NCBI RefSeq assembly: GCF_011068285.1
Contig: NZ_CP049616.1
Location: 3,926,001-3,990,000, forward strand
Direction of reading: 5' to 3'
Origin: Flagellimonas oceani
GTDB taxonomy: Bacteria; Bacteroidota; Bacteroidia; Flavobacteriales; Flavobacteriaceae
DNA: 64,000 nt
The notes beneath the pieces were generated by a model, which did no database searches, was not told the DNA's origin, and saw nothing but the letters and a program-made list of their open reading frames with translations. A program made the translations under genes and the position numbers. Shown one piece after another: positions 1-9,158 of this stretch (its first letter is position 1; every line of letters starts with the position of its first letter).

Positions 1-570
1 TCCGTCGGTTCCCGGCACGTACATGGTTTGTTCGTGTACCTTGGCTTCGGGCATTACAAAAGTTTCGCCCATTTGGTTGTGGAATCGGGAGGCTACGTCG
101 CGGGTCATTTCCAAATGCTGTAGCTGGTCCTTTCCTACGGGAACAATATCCGCATCGTACAACAAAATATCGGCGGCCATCAACATGGGATAGGTAAACA
201 GGCCTGCGTTAACGTCTTCTAACCTGTCCGCCTTGTCCTTAAAGGAATGTGCCAACGTCAACCGTTGATAGGGGAAGAAGCAGCTGAGGTACCAGGCCAA
301 TTCCGCGGTCTGTGGAATATCACTCTGACGGTAAAAAACGGTTTTTTCAATATCCAGCCCAAACGCGAGCCAAGCTGCGGCAATGGCGTAGGTATTATTG
401 CGCAAGAGTTCACCATCTTTTATTTGGGTGAGTGAATGCATATCTGCAATAAACAGGAAAGAATCGTTTTTGGGATCCTGTGCCATTGAAATGGCAGGGG
501 CAATTGCCCCTAAAATATTTCCCAAGTGTGGTGTTCCCGTACTTTGTATACCGGTCAGTATTCGCGCCAT
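1..570 (-). CDS. trpS: Tryptophan--tRNA ligase, N-terminal part (gene runs off the left edge)
   Basis: Charges tRNA-Trp with tryptophan in the cytoplasm. The 190 visible residues read through from an ATG at 570 to the window edge without a stop. They show the class I N-terminal nucleotide-binding region: the start MARILTGIQSTGTPHLGN carries the PHLGN form of the HIGH signature, followed by IADMHSLTQ and the MAADILLYDADIVPVGKDQ stretch typical of bacterial TrpS. The KMSKS loop and anticodon-binding end lie outside the window. It is transcribed away from the acyltransferase gene at 685. The product call is firm; only the 3' end is missing. Confidence 0.95.
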   Translation of the reverse strand, partial: MARILTGIQSTGTPHLGNILGAIAPAISMAQDPKNDSFLFIADMHSLTQIKDGELLRNNTYAIAAAWLAFGLDIEKTVFYRQSDIPQTAELAWYLSCFFPYQRLTLAHSFKDKADRLEDVNAGLFTYPMLMAADILLYDADIVPVGKDQLQHLEMTRDVASRFHNQMGETFVMPEAKVHEQTMYVPGTDG

Positions 571-672
571 TCTTTGTTTTTGCCCGTAAAAGTACGCATC
601 CCTAACTTATAAAAAAAGTGACTCTTAGTCTAAAAGATAGGATGCTACTAACGCTAAATTTTGGAAATACTT

Positions 673-680
673 TACATTTG
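673..680 (+). promoter_or_regulatory. Possible -7 element (TACATTTG) just upstream of the acyltransferase ORF
   Basis: TACATTTG fits the Bacteroidota -7 consensus TAnnTTTG. It ends only four bases before the preferred ATG at 685, so a transcript from it would be nearly leaderless, or translation starts further in. No clear -33 TTG at the usual spacing was found. Confidence 0.3.
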
Positions 681-684
681 GAAG

Positions 685-1422
685 ATGCTTGGAGTAATCA
701 AAAATGTGGGGCATGTATTGTATAGGATCTGGTTCTATATTTTGGTTACCGTTCCCATTATCCTTTTTTTTCCAGTCTTGTTGATTTTGACGATTTCTGA
801 AAGTACTTACCACCAATTTTTTTGGCTTGCCCGTAATTTTTGGGCCCGTCCCATTCTGTATGGAATGGGCTGTTTTCCAAAAATTGTGCGCCAGCAGCGA
901 ATGGAGAAGGGCAAAAGTTATATGTTGGTGGCCAACCACACCAGTATGCTGGATATTATGTTGATGCTGATCGTGAGCCGCAACCCTTTTGTGTTCGTAG
1001 GCAAAAAAGAACTGGTGAGCATTCCCATTTTTGGATTTTTCTACAAACGGGTCTGCATTTTGGTGGACCGCGAAAGTGTAAAGAGCCGGACCGGGGTTTA
1101 CAGGCGTGCCCAGAAACGCCTTAGCCAAGGACTGAGCATTTGTATTTTTCCCGAAGGGGGCGTTCCAGAGGAGCACATTGTTCTGGACAAATTCAAGGAT
1201 GGGGCCTTTAAAATGGCCATAGCCCATAAAATTCCGGTAGTGCCCATGACCTTTTTGGACAATAAAAAGCGTTTTTCCTTTACTTTTTTCAGTGGTGGAC
1301 CTGGACGGATCCGTGCCATTGTCCACCCCTTTTTTGAGACGGGAATTTTGGCTGCCTCCGATACCTCAACGCTTCGGGAAGAGGTAAGGCAGGTTATTTT
1401 GGATGATTTGGGGAATGATTAA
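685..1422 (+). CDS. plsC: 1-acyl-sn-glycerol-3-phosphate acyltransferase family protein (PlsC-like)
   Basis: Probably transfers an acyl chain to lysophosphatidic acid or a related lysolipid at the inner membrane. Hydrophobic segments lie near residues 10-40. Motif I is NHTSMLD, i.e. the catalytic H-x4-D, and motif III is FPEGG, a variant of FPEGT. A TTG eight codons upstream (661) would also open the frame, but the ATG at 685 gives a normal family N-terminus of about 245 residues. It converges with the sensor kinase gene; the 3' ends overlap by four bases. Substrate is inferred from the family only. Confidence 0.85.
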   Translation: MLGVIKNVGHVLYRIWFYILVTVPIILFFPVLLILTISESTYHQFFWLARNFWARPILYGMGCFPKIVRQQRMEKGKSYMLVANHTSMLDIMLMLIVSRNPFVFVGKKELVSIPIFGFFYKRVCILVDRESVKSRTGVYRRAQKRLSQGLSICIFPEGGVPEEHIVLDKFKDGAFKMAIAHKIPVVPMTFLDNKKRFSFTFFSGGPGRIRAIVHPFFETGILAASDTSTLREEVRQVILDDLGND

Positions 1423-3284
1423 AGAATCTTCAAAGGAATACGAACGATCACTTTTGTTCCCATGGGTTGGTTGTTGTCATCATATTTGTCCACTATGGTA
1501 ATGGAATCCTTGCCTTCTCCCAACGATTGCAACCTGAGTTTGGTGACCTCCAGTCCCCTTGATTTTTTTTCGTTTTGATAGATGTGCAACCTTTCTTTTG
1601 CTGCCAACCGGCCCACGCCCGTATCGTCCACCGTACAAATCAAATGGTTGTTGTCCTTCCCAAAACTGATATCAAGTTGCTTGGTTCCGGATTTTTTGGG
1701 CAACAGGCCATGGATCAATGCATTTTCTACAAAAGGCTGTAAAATCATGGAGGGGATTTCTATTTCTTCGGGATCCAGGCCTTCATCCGTAGTTATTGTG
1801 TACGAAAAGCTGTTGTCGAACCGCAACAATTCCAGTGATAGGTAATCTTCCAACATTTTTATCTCTTCTGCCAGGAGAATGTTGATATCCATGGAGCTTT
1901 CCAGTACATTCCGTGTAAGCCGACTGAATTTGCTCAAATATTTTAGGGCACTTTCTATTTTTTTTACGGACACCAAGTGTTGAATCGCGCTAAGGGAGTT
2001 AAAAATAAAATGAGGATTTATCTGTGCTCGCAATGCCCTTGTCTTTTCAAAAAGAGCTCTTTGCTGAAGCATCAGGTTTTCGCGGAACTCCAAATGGATT
2101 TTATAGAAAAGGCCGAAAGAGAATATGACCATTTCAATGGAGCAGCCGATAATTATATAATAAAGTCCATCCAACAGCAGGCCATCTTCCGGCGTTGAAT
2201 AAAATGTTCTGACCAAAGGGGCGGCACAATAGGCCGATGTTGCCAAGGCCATAACGTAAGCCAATGGGTCCTTGCCAACATACATAAGATAGGCGAGCCC
2301 CAAAAGAGCCGTAAAATTAAGCAGCGCATAAGCGTTTTGGGTGATAAAAATGAACCCAATGGTATCCCCCAGGGCAAACAAAACACCAATGCAGAGCAGA
2401 ATTATGACATTGAGGACTGCGAGTACCTGTACCAAAAAATGCACAAACGGGTATTCTTTTTTGGATTGAAGAAAACTGGCAAAGAAGAAAAGATACACGA
2501 TGTTATCGACGAACAAGAAACTTTGGGAAACCCAATAGGAAATATAGTGGTTGTTGAAAACAAAGTCGTAAATGCCAAAATTGAGCCCACATACGTACAC
2601 AAAGGTGACCACAATATAAATGGAGTACCATAAAAACTCGGATTTTTTAATAAAAAAGTAGAAGGAAAGCGTTGTAAAACACATAATAAAGCAAAGCCCG
2701 GTAAAAAAATAATAGGGCACCTGATCCTCAAAATCCTGTTGTGTGACAAAGGTGTTGGGAGAGGTATTGCTTATGGTAAAACTCCAGTTTTGTACATCTT
2801 CCCTAAAGGTAATGCGCCGTGCCTTAAGGGTTATATAGCCGTCGTCCGGTAAATTGTGCCTTCGTAATTTTAAAAACGAATCGTAATACGAATGGTCTAC
2901 TTGAATGCTCTCACTGTTCTTGTCGAACTTGCCTATTTTTTTAGGGACTATTCTATTTTGGGATTCCAGATAAATGGTGGCGTGATCAAAGGAATTGAAC
3001 CTAAGGTAAAATGAATCATCCTTGCCAACTTTTGATACATGGTCCCCTAAATCCAAACGGATCCAATAAAAGTCGTTCGGAGAAGTTTTTTCGGAAATTT
3101 CGCCGGGTTCCGCCAATCGGTTTTTTACGGCCAAAAAACCATCATAGTCCGTATCGTTATTTGTTTTCAGAATTTTAAAGCCTACTTCTTTTTCAAAAAG
3201 ACGATGATCGGGATCTTGGGGGTAAAGGTCCACTGCAGAAAGAACAACTAGAAAGAGTAAAATGGTTTTTACGTAAACTTTCAT
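1419..3284 (-). CDS. Membrane sensor histidine kinase, 7TMR-DISM plus LytS-type kinase
   Basis: A 621-residue sensor. A signal peptide (residues 1-22) is followed by a periplasmic 7TMR-DISMED2-like domain (about 35-165), seven or eight transmembrane helices (about 190-395), then the LytS-type His_kinase and HATPase domains. The phosphoacceptor is H425 in RAQINPHFIFNSLSAIQH. The N box QPFVENALIHG (N521) and the G1 box DDTGVG (about 553-558) are intact, so it should be active. The family normally phosphorylates LytTR response regulators; none is adjacent. It is first in a same-strand series of three kinases and sits five bases downstream of the GAF protein gene, so the two are probably co-transcribed. 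Confidence 0.88.
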   Translation of the reverse strand: MKVYVKTILLFLVVLSAVDLYPQDPDHRLFEKEVGFKILKTNNDTDYDGFLAVKNRLAEPGEISEKTSPNDFYWIRLDLGDHVSKVGKDDSFYLRFNSFDHATIYLESQNRIVPKKIGKFDKNSESIQVDHSYYDSFLKLRRHNLPDDGYITLKARRITFREDVQNWSFTISNTSPNTFVTQQDFEDQVPYYFFTGLCFIMCFTTLSFYFFIKKSEFLWYSIYIVVTFVYVCGLNFGIYDFVFNNHYISYWVSQSFLFVDNIVYLFFFASFLQSKKEYPFVHFLVQVLAVLNVIILLCIGVLFALGDTIGFIFITQNAYALLNFTALLGLAYLMYVGKDPLAYVMALATSAYCAAPLVRTFYSTPEDGLLLDGLYYIIIGCSIEMVIFSFGLFYKIHLEFRENLMLQQRALFEKTRALRAQINPHFIFNSLSAIQHLVSVKKIESALKYLSKFSRLTRNVLESSMDINILLAEEIKMLEDYLSLELLRFDNSFSYTITTDEGLDPEEIEIPSMILQPFVENALIHGLLPKKSGTKQLDISFGKDNNHLICTVDDTGVGRLAAKERLHIYQNEKKSRGLEVTKLRLQSLGEGKDSITIVDKYDDNNQPMGTKVIVRIPLKIL

Positions 3285-3288
3285 GTAG

Positions 3289-4449
3289 CTATCTTAGATT
3301 GGGTAGGGTAAGGGTTATGTTGCCGACCCATTTTTCCCCGATTTTATGGATTTTGCTTTCATTTTTAATGGCGTACCCTTTTACTGTATTGAGCAGTTTG
3401 ATCTGGTCCTGCCATTTTAAAATGCGCTCCCTATATTCTGGCGGGTTAGCGTTCTTGGAATCAAACTCTTGGTATTGGATCACTAAAACAACTTCGGCAT
3501 CGGAAGATTTAAAGGTAATCTTAAAGTGTTGCCCTTTTTTTTGGTTGAACATGGACCGTTCTATGATATTCTCGAAGAGGGTGTGGATCACAAATGAAGG
3601 TATAATGGCTTCGTGATTTGTTTCCGAGCTTTTTTCCATGGCAATCATGTAATCAAAAGAATCATCGTACCGTAGTTTTTGGAGCTTAAGATACCAGTGG
3701 AGCATATCAATTTCGTTATAGAGCGAGACGGTATCGTTCCCCAATTGCCTTAAATAAAAACGTATGAGCCGGCTAAAGGTGGACAGGTATTCCAGGGCCA
3801 GTTTTTTCTTTTCTGAAGTAACAAAATATTGGATCGCATTGAGGGAGTTGAACAAAAAATGCGGGTTGAGCTGGGAGTTGAGGGCGCGTACTTTTAGCTC
3901 TACCATCTCCTCCCTTATTTTTAAGAGCTTTTCTTGTTTTTTAATAACTTCTTGGCTTGCCCGTACACTCCTAATTTTTATGGCACAGATTGAGGCAATG
4001 GCAGAGAGCATTTTTAAATGGCGTTCATTAAAATAGGCCTTTTCGGGGTGCTCACAATCAATTACTCCGTACACGTATTTTTCGTAGGCAATGGGTACGC
4101 ATATTTCCGAAAGTCTGTTGGCATCGTCCTCGATATAGTCGGGTTCTTTTGAGGTGTCCAAGATCAATGCTGGTTTGCCGGTTTTTGCAACGTTACCGGT
4201 AATGCCCTTGCCAAGCGCAATGGAAACGGGGTTGTACAGTGCTCTGTCCTTGGGATTTTTGGGTCCGTAGGCCGCTTTTTGGACAAGTAGCTTTGTGTTT
4301 TCATCGACCAGATAGATCACACAGTCCACAAACCCCAGTTTGGAGATGCAATTTTTGGCCAGATCCCAAAGGATGTCCTCTTCATTTTCTTTTCCCATCA
4401 ATGATTTGGAAAAGTATATGAGAATATCTTCAAACTGCTCAGAATTCAC
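3289..4449 (-). CDS. Soluble GAF-domain LytS-type kinase with degenerate ATPase domain
   Basis: A 386-residue protein without membrane segments. A GAF sensor domain covers about residues 10-160, a short coiled coil follows (165-190), then an intact phosphoacceptor stretch LNSQLNPHFLFNSLNAIQ with H197. The ATP-binding part is abnormal: FENIIERSM stands where FVENAIxHG is expected, and neither a DxGxG box nor a GLG box is visible between residue 310 and the C-terminus. It may therefore be unable to autophosphorylate and act as a pseudokinase or as a phosphorylation target of its neighbours. The start codon is GTG. It lies between two intact kinases on the same strand. Confidence 0.8.
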   Translation of the reverse strand: MNSEQFEDILIYFSKSLMGKENEEDILWDLAKNCISKLGFVDCVIYLVDENTKLLVQKAAYGPKNPKDRALYNPVSIALGKGITGNVAKTGKPALILDTSKEPDYIEDDANRLSEICVPIAYEKYVYGVIDCEHPEKAYFNERHLKMLSAIASICAIKIRSVRASQEVIKKQEKLLKIREEMVELKVRALNSQLNPHFLFNSLNAIQYFVTSEKKKLALEYLSTFSRLIRFYLRQLGNDTVSLYNEIDMLHWYLKLQKLRYDDSFDYMIAMEKSSETNHEAIIPSFVIHTLFENIIERSMFNQKKGQHFKITFKSSDAEVVLVIQYQEFDSKNANPPEYRERILKWQDQIKLLNTVKGYAIKNESKIHKIGEKWVGNITLTLPNLR

Positions 4450-4562
4450 AGTATCAAAGGGTTAGTTAGTGTTTAGGATTTGAATGTAAGAAATTTATCG
4501 ATAATTTTTGCGAAGCGGTATAGTTAATTCACTTTTACCCCAGCAGTTGTACCAATGGGGCC

Positions 4563-6452
4563 TTATTGGTATTGTTCCAGCGGAATGGAAATTATGACCT
4601 TGGTTCCTTTTGACTCGCTATCGTTATCCGCCTTGTCCAATATTTCCACTTTTCCGGAACCAAAATGCCAAGATTCCAACCTGTTGACGGTGACCCCCAT
4701 TCCTCTTGGCTTTCTTTTTACCGTTTTTGTTCCTTCTGATCTATCGTCCCTATTTCGCCCTATTCCGGTGTCGTCGATGATTATTTTTAATGTACCGTCT
4801 TGCTCTTTCATAATTATGGTGAGCTCTTTTTTGCCCGAGGTTTTTGGCAAAAGACCATGTATGATCGCATTTTCCACAAAGGGCTGCGAAATCATAAAGG
4901 GTATTTCTATCTCGGATGTATCCAATTGGCCATCTATTTGTATATCGTATGAAAAAACATTGTCGAAACGGAGCGACTCAAGTTCCAAATAATCCTTTAA
5001 CATACTTATTTCCTCATCCAATGTGCCTGTTCCCTCTGCGGATGCTTCCAGGGCATTTCTGGCCATTCGGCTAAACTTGCTCAAATAGTTCAGGGCGCTA
5101 TCGTTCTTCTTTTTAAGGATAAGGTGTTGAATGGACCCTAGGGCATTAAAGATAAAATGGGGGTTGATCTGTGCCCTTAGCGCCTTGTTTTTGTTGGTAA
5201 TGGCCTCTTGTTCAAAATGGAGCCCCTTAAGGTACTCGTTAAACGCTTTGTAGGTAAGCCCATAGGCAAAAAATATGATTTCCAGGATAGACCCCACGAT
5301 CAGTACCAACGAATTTCCGTAAAGCATGGGGTCGGCATCGGAACCCATATTAAAATAATAATAGATACAAATACTGATCATATAAATGCTGCCCCCAAAC
5401 AGAAAAATGATACTTATACGGTTCTTCTTGTAAATAAATAAGTAGATCAAAAAGGATATGGTTATCAAAAATGACACGATTCTCAATATTTGCAAGAGAT
5501 AGATGTGTCCCAAATGATACCTAAATGAGAAGAAAAAGACATCCGTTGTCAACAGGAGCACATGTGCATAGATCCCGATTTTGATAAAAGTATAGGCCCG
5601 GGGATACACCTTTTTTAGGTCAAGGTAGAACAATGCGAACAAAAGGTAGAGTGTTCCCAAGAGTATGGTGTTGGCATCCAAAAGCCAGCTTACGACAAAG
5701 GAATTGTTCAACTGGAGTTTTTCCGGTAGAATCAATTCCCCTTGGAACAGATAAACTATTATGGACAACACAAAGAGGGAGTAAAACAGAAACTCCATCT
5801 TTCCAAAATACACATAGAACAGCAGCATGGCAACGCCCATAATAAAACCTACCCCCATGTACATATAAGTGGGTATGGATGATTTTATATCGGCCCATGT
5901 GTAGGTGTTTTGGGATGATTCTTCTTGAATAGTGAATGTCCAATTTTTAATGGATTCGATAAACTTTATCCGCTTCACCCGTAAAAACAGGTAGCGATTG
6001 TCAATGAGTGAGCTTTTAGAAAATGGGATTTCGCAGTGATAAATGGAGGAGCTTGTTTTGGCGCTTTTGGTACCCTCATCAAACTGTCCTATGGGCTTTT
6101 TTGCAATAGAGCCATTTTTTTGATAGAAGGCATGGCCAAAATCAAAACAGTTCAACGTTATAAAATAATCCCCATTTTTTGGGAAAGGTTCCTTGATGCT
6201 TCCAAGATCCAATGCGATCCAATAAATCTCATTGGGATGGGTCTTCTCATTGATTTGCTCTTTAGGCAAAAAATCATCCAAATTATCATAAACCTGGTCA
6301 AAGGACATTTGAGCATCCGTGGTTCGGAACACCTTAAATTCGATGGAATCTTCAAAAAGGGTTTCAGTATGTCGGTTTTGAGCCAAATAACCGTTCACCG
6401 TAAGTAGGGCAAAAGCAAAGGTCAATAAAAACTTGGATAAAGAAACCGACAT
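4563..6452 (-). CDS. Membrane sensor histidine kinase, 7TMR-DISM plus LytS-type kinase (paralogue)
   Basis: Same architecture and length (629 residues) as the kinase at 1419: signal peptide (1-24), periplasmic DISM-type domain, a bundle of transmembrane helices (about 195-400), and a LytS kinase. The phosphoacceptor is H432 in RAQINPHFIFNALGSIQH; the QPFVENAIIHG and DDTGIG boxes are both present. The two proteins share enough text (KTHPNEIYWIALDLG versus KTSPNDFYWIRLDLG) to be tandem paralogues. No response regulator is encoded within 18 kb. The nearest is the LytTR gene at 24718, which has its own kinase next door. Confidence 0.88.
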   Translation of the reverse strand: MSVSLSKFLLTFAFALLTVNGYLAQNRHTETLFEDSIEFKVFRTTDAQMSFDQVYDNLDDFLPKEQINEKTHPNEIYWIALDLGSIKEPFPKNGDYFITLNCFDFGHAFYQKNGSIAKKPIGQFDEGTKSAKTSSSIYHCEIPFSKSSLIDNRYLFLRVKRIKFIESIKNWTFTIQEESSQNTYTWADIKSSIPTYMYMGVGFIMGVAMLLFYVYFGKMEFLFYSLFVLSIIVYLFQGELILPEKLQLNNSFVVSWLLDANTILLGTLYLLFALFYLDLKKVYPRAYTFIKIGIYAHVLLLTTDVFFFSFRYHLGHIYLLQILRIVSFLITISFLIYLFIYKKNRISIIFLFGGSIYMISICIYYYFNMGSDADPMLYGNSLVLIVGSILEIIFFAYGLTYKAFNEYLKGLHFEQEAITNKNKALRAQINPHFIFNALGSIQHLILKKKNDSALNYLSKFSRMARNALEASAEGTGTLDEEISMLKDYLELESLRFDNVFSYDIQIDGQLDTSEIEIPFMISQPFVENAIIHGLLPKTSGKKELTIIMKEQDGTLKIIIDDTGIGRNRDDRSEGTKTVKRKPRGMGVTVNRLESWHFGSGKVEILDKADNDSESKGTKVIISIPLEQYQ

Positions 6453-6510
6453 GTTCTTTTTTATTGAAGTTACATAAATTTAGGAAATGATAAATTTTCG
6501 GTGTGCCAAC

Positions 6511-6538
6511 AAAAAACACCCCTAAAAGAGGGGTGTTT
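6511..6538 (-). terminator. Rho-independent terminator after the anti-sigma/barrel gene
   Basis: Perfect 10-bp stem AAACACCCCT / AGGGGTGTTT with a 5-base loop (6514-6538). On the minus strand it is followed by a T run. It ends the transcript coming from 6585. Confidence 0.85.
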
Positions 6539-6584
6539 AATTGATTGCTTAAAGGAGCAATCTTCCTAACCAACTTCTTCTGTG

Positions 6585-8048
6585 CTAAAACTTAAAGGTA
6601 AATCCGCTGTACACCCCAATGGAGTAGGGCTGAAAATTACCGGACACGTTCGAAAACGTATTTAGCTGGTATTTAAAAACAGGTTCCACATTGAACCTGA
6701 ACTTTGGGGTAAAATGATAATTGAGCCCCATACCAAAGTTTGCACTAAAGTTTAACGAGTTAATATTGTTCGCCTCTCCCATTTCGGTGACGAGTTCATT
6801 GGATTCCAACAATACGGAATTGTCCACAAGGAACAAAGAGCTAACGCCCCCGATCAGGTCTACCCCGAATTTTTTGTCCAGAACAACATAGTTTACTTCC
6901 AATGGAACTTCGATATAGCCCAATTGCTGCACCATTTTGCCTTCCAAGCTGGGAACCTCGCTAAAAGGGACTTCTTTAGAGCTCATTACCGGCGAATTTT
7001 TTGCACTTTCCTTGCTCTGTACCAAAATGGTCTGGGAGTTTGGAGCGTAATCGATATTCGTGATCCTATTGCTCGCCGCTGCCTGTAGTGTAGAGGAAAA
7101 CACCACATCGTTGGTGTTGTAGCCAAAGTTTACCCTGTGCACACCGGAACGTATCTTTACCTTTTTACCAACCTCATAGGCCACGTTTACACCATAACTC
7201 AAGTTGAGGTTTCCGGTTTTGGAGTTGGAAGCGAAATCCGCACCCACGGGAGAACCATCACCGGCGCCATTAAAATATACGGGCGCTAAGGATGGGCCAA
7301 CGGACCATTTTCCGGATTTGTTTGCAGCGACCGCTTCTTCCAATTGTTCCTGCTCCGCAATGGCGTCATAAATGGATTGCTTTTCAGTTTCATCCTTTTT
7401 TTCCGCAGTATTTTCGGCGACCTGATCACCATTCTTTTCGGATGATAAAGTTTTTTGTCTTTTGGCAGGCTCTTCTTGGTCAATGTGCATCGCAACGGCA
7501 CTGTTGCTTTTTTCTACCACTGCTTCATCACGAGAACCCCTTTCGGTTTCTTGTGAACGGTTATTATCGACCTGAGCCAACTCTTGTGAACCATTTTGGT
7601 TTGATGAGGAAATAGTATTTCCGGTTCTACTTGAAGCCTTGGTTTTGGCAAAGCCGTTATCTACAGCTTGATCGTCTCTTTGATCCAGGTTGTTTTGCTC
7701 AGAAGTATTTGCCAAACCGCTTTCCTCATTTTGGTTAGCCGTTGGAGGGATTAAATCTCGATTTACCCTTTCTTCTGAACTGGATCTACTTTCGGGAGCG
7801 GTACTGTTTTCTGTATCCGTTATGATCTGCTCTTGTTCTGGTACTTCACCAAACGGATTAATGGCCAGCAATGCGATGACCAAGGCCGCCGCTGCACCCC
7901 CAAGGCCCCACCAAATAGGAACGGCCCGCTTTTTTTGCTTTTTGTTGTCCAAAGAAGCTTCGATGGAGGTCCAGACCTTTTCGTCCGGAACTTCCTGAAA
8001 GTCGTGAAAGCTTTCTTTGAACAATTGCTCTAAATTCTTTTTCCCCAT
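6585..8048 (-). CDS. Anti-sigma-like membrane protein fused to an outer-membrane-type beta-barrel
   Basis: A 487-residue protein of a type often found next to ECF sigma genes in Bacteroidota. Residues 1-42 are a charged cytoplasmic segment of anti-sigma type (LEQLFKESFHDFQ...VWTSIEASL). One transmembrane helix (IWWGLGGAAAALVIALLAI) follows, then about 170 residues of Ser/Glu/Asn/Gln-rich low-complexity linker. The C-terminal 230 residues have alternating beta strands and end in GFTFKF, the aromatic-terminal look of an outer-membrane barrel. It lies 11 bases after the sigma gene, so it is the likely partner. How a protein with an inner-membrane helix places its barrel is unclear. Function is inferred from context. 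Confidence 0.75.
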   Translation of the reverse strand: MGKKNLEQLFKESFHDFQEVPDEKVWTSIEASLDNKKQKKRAVPIWWGLGGAAAALVIALLAINPFGEVPEQEQIITDTENSTAPESRSSSEERVNRDLIPPTANQNEESGLANTSEQNNLDQRDDQAVDNGFAKTKASSRTGNTISSSNQNGSQELAQVDNNRSQETERGSRDEAVVEKSNSAVAMHIDQEEPAKRQKTLSSEKNGDQVAENTAEKKDETEKQSIYDAIAEQEQLEEAVAANKSGKWSVGPSLAPVYFNGAGDGSPVGADFASNSKTGNLNLSYGVNVAYEVGKKVKIRSGVHRVNFGYNTNDVVFSSTLQAAASNRITNIDYAPNSQTILVQSKESAKNSPVMSSKEVPFSEVPSLEGKMVQQLGYIEVPLEVNYVVLDKKFGVDLIGGVSSLFLVDNSVLLESNELVTEMGEANNINSLNFSANFGMGLNYHFTPKFRFNVEPVFKYQLNTFSNVSGNFQPYSIGVYSGFTFKF

Positions 8049-8059
8049 TGTCTTTTTAT

Positions 8060-8590
8060 TTAAGCAATGTTTATTTTGGCTTTTTCTATTTTTTCCCTCA
8101 AAATGGCCTTTGCCCTTGCCAAATTCGATTTTGATGTTCCGATGGATGTCCCCAACATCTCACCGATTTCTTTATGACTGTAACCGTCCAACACGTATAG
8201 GTTGAACGTTAACCTGTATTTATGTGGTAGCTCTTGAATGTATCCCAGCAGGGTAGAGAGGCTTATGTCCGCATCTTCCGTATCTACCTCCACCTCATCC
8301 TCGGTGTTTTCCGAAACCACGTTGAGGTGTTGGTCTTTCCTATACTTTTGAAGAACGGTATTTACGGTTATTCTTTTGATCCAACCCTCAAAAGAACCTT
8401 TAAAACCGTATTGGTCAATTTTGTCGAATATGGTCATAAAACTGTCGTGCAGGTTATCTTCAGCCTCCGTTTTGTTGCGAGAGTACTTCAGGCACATGCC
8501 GAAAAGAATACCGGAATATCTCCGGTATAGTTCAGCTTGTGCCTGTCGGTTACCCTTTTGACAGTTATGTATCAATTCTTCAAGATCCAA
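8060..8590 (-). CDS. ECF-type RNA polymerase sigma factor
   Basis: A 176-residue sigma-70 family protein with region 2 (LYRRYSGILFGMCLKYSRNKTEAEDNLHDSF split over about residues 21-52, then GWIKRITVN) and region 4 helix-turn-helix (YSHKEIGEMLGTSIGTSKS). Only the two ECF regions are present. The frame opens with TTG at 8590 and no in-frame ATG lies closer upstream. The gene follows a lipoprotein gene by 28 bases and precedes the anti-sigma/barrel gene by 11, indicating one envelope-responsive operon. The target promoters are unknown. Confidence 0.92.
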   Translation of the reverse strand: MDLEELIHNCQKGNRQAQAELYRRYSGILFGMCLKYSRNKTEAEDNLHDSFMTIFDKIDQYGFKGSFEGWIKRITVNTVLQKYRKDQHLNVVSENTEDEVEVDTEDADISLSTLLGYIQELPHKYRLTFNLYVLDGYSHKEIGEMLGTSIGTSKSNLARAKAILREKIEKAKINIA

Positions 8591-8618
8591 ATGTTGGTCA
8601 ATTTTGGATTATGGATTT

Positions 8619-9062
8619 TTAATTTGTTGGTTCGCTTTCCTCTGCAATTGGAACCGTGTATTCTAAAAATTTAGCATTTCCTTCCCCGTCATCCCCGGCA
8701 TAAAAGCGAAATGTGTAGTCCTTGGTATAAATTACATTAAATTTTAAGGTAGCGACTACTTCTTCCACAGCTTCGGTACAGGCCCTGTCCTCATCGGTGA
8801 GCACGGAACCTACCACTACAACATCACGGCCCGTTTCGGCAGTTTGCGATACATCGAAACCTTCGAAAAAGGTACAACCATTTGGTCTTAGGTAGGTTAC
8901 TTCAATATCGTAAGTTTTTCCAACTTCGAATGATTCTGGCACCTCGGCCTCCACGGCGGTAAGGGCAGTAAAGTAAAAATTGGGGGAATCATCATCCACC
9001 TCGCAGGAGATGAACCATGAGCATGCCACGATCAACATAAAGGGCATTAACACTTTTTTCAT
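8619..9062 (-). CDS. Small predicted lipoprotein upstream of the ECF sigma gene
   Basis: A 147-residue protein with a type II signal peptide; the lipobox FISC puts the lipidated cysteine at residue 20. The mature part is acidic and rich in beta-type residues, with two cysteines in NGCTFFEG and RACTEAVEE. No domain is recognised. It is first in the run lipoprotein - sigma - anti-sigma/barrel on the minus strand, so it may be part of, or reporter for, an envelope stress circuit. That role is inferred from position only. Confidence 0.75.
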   Translation of the reverse strand: MKKVLMPFMLIVACSWFISCEVDDDSPNFYFTALTAVEAEVPESFEVGKTYDIEVTYLRPNGCTFFEGFDVSQTAETGRDVVVVGSVLTDEDRACTEAVEEVVATLKFNVIYTKDYTFRFYAGDDGEGNAKFLEYTVPIAEESEPTN

Positions 9063-9158
9063 AATAATCCTTTTATTCCCTAGATGTGCAGTATGCGCAG
9101 GGGTTGCGTAGGATTATCACAACCAAAAGTTAAACTCCCAAAAAAATCGATAAAAGCA

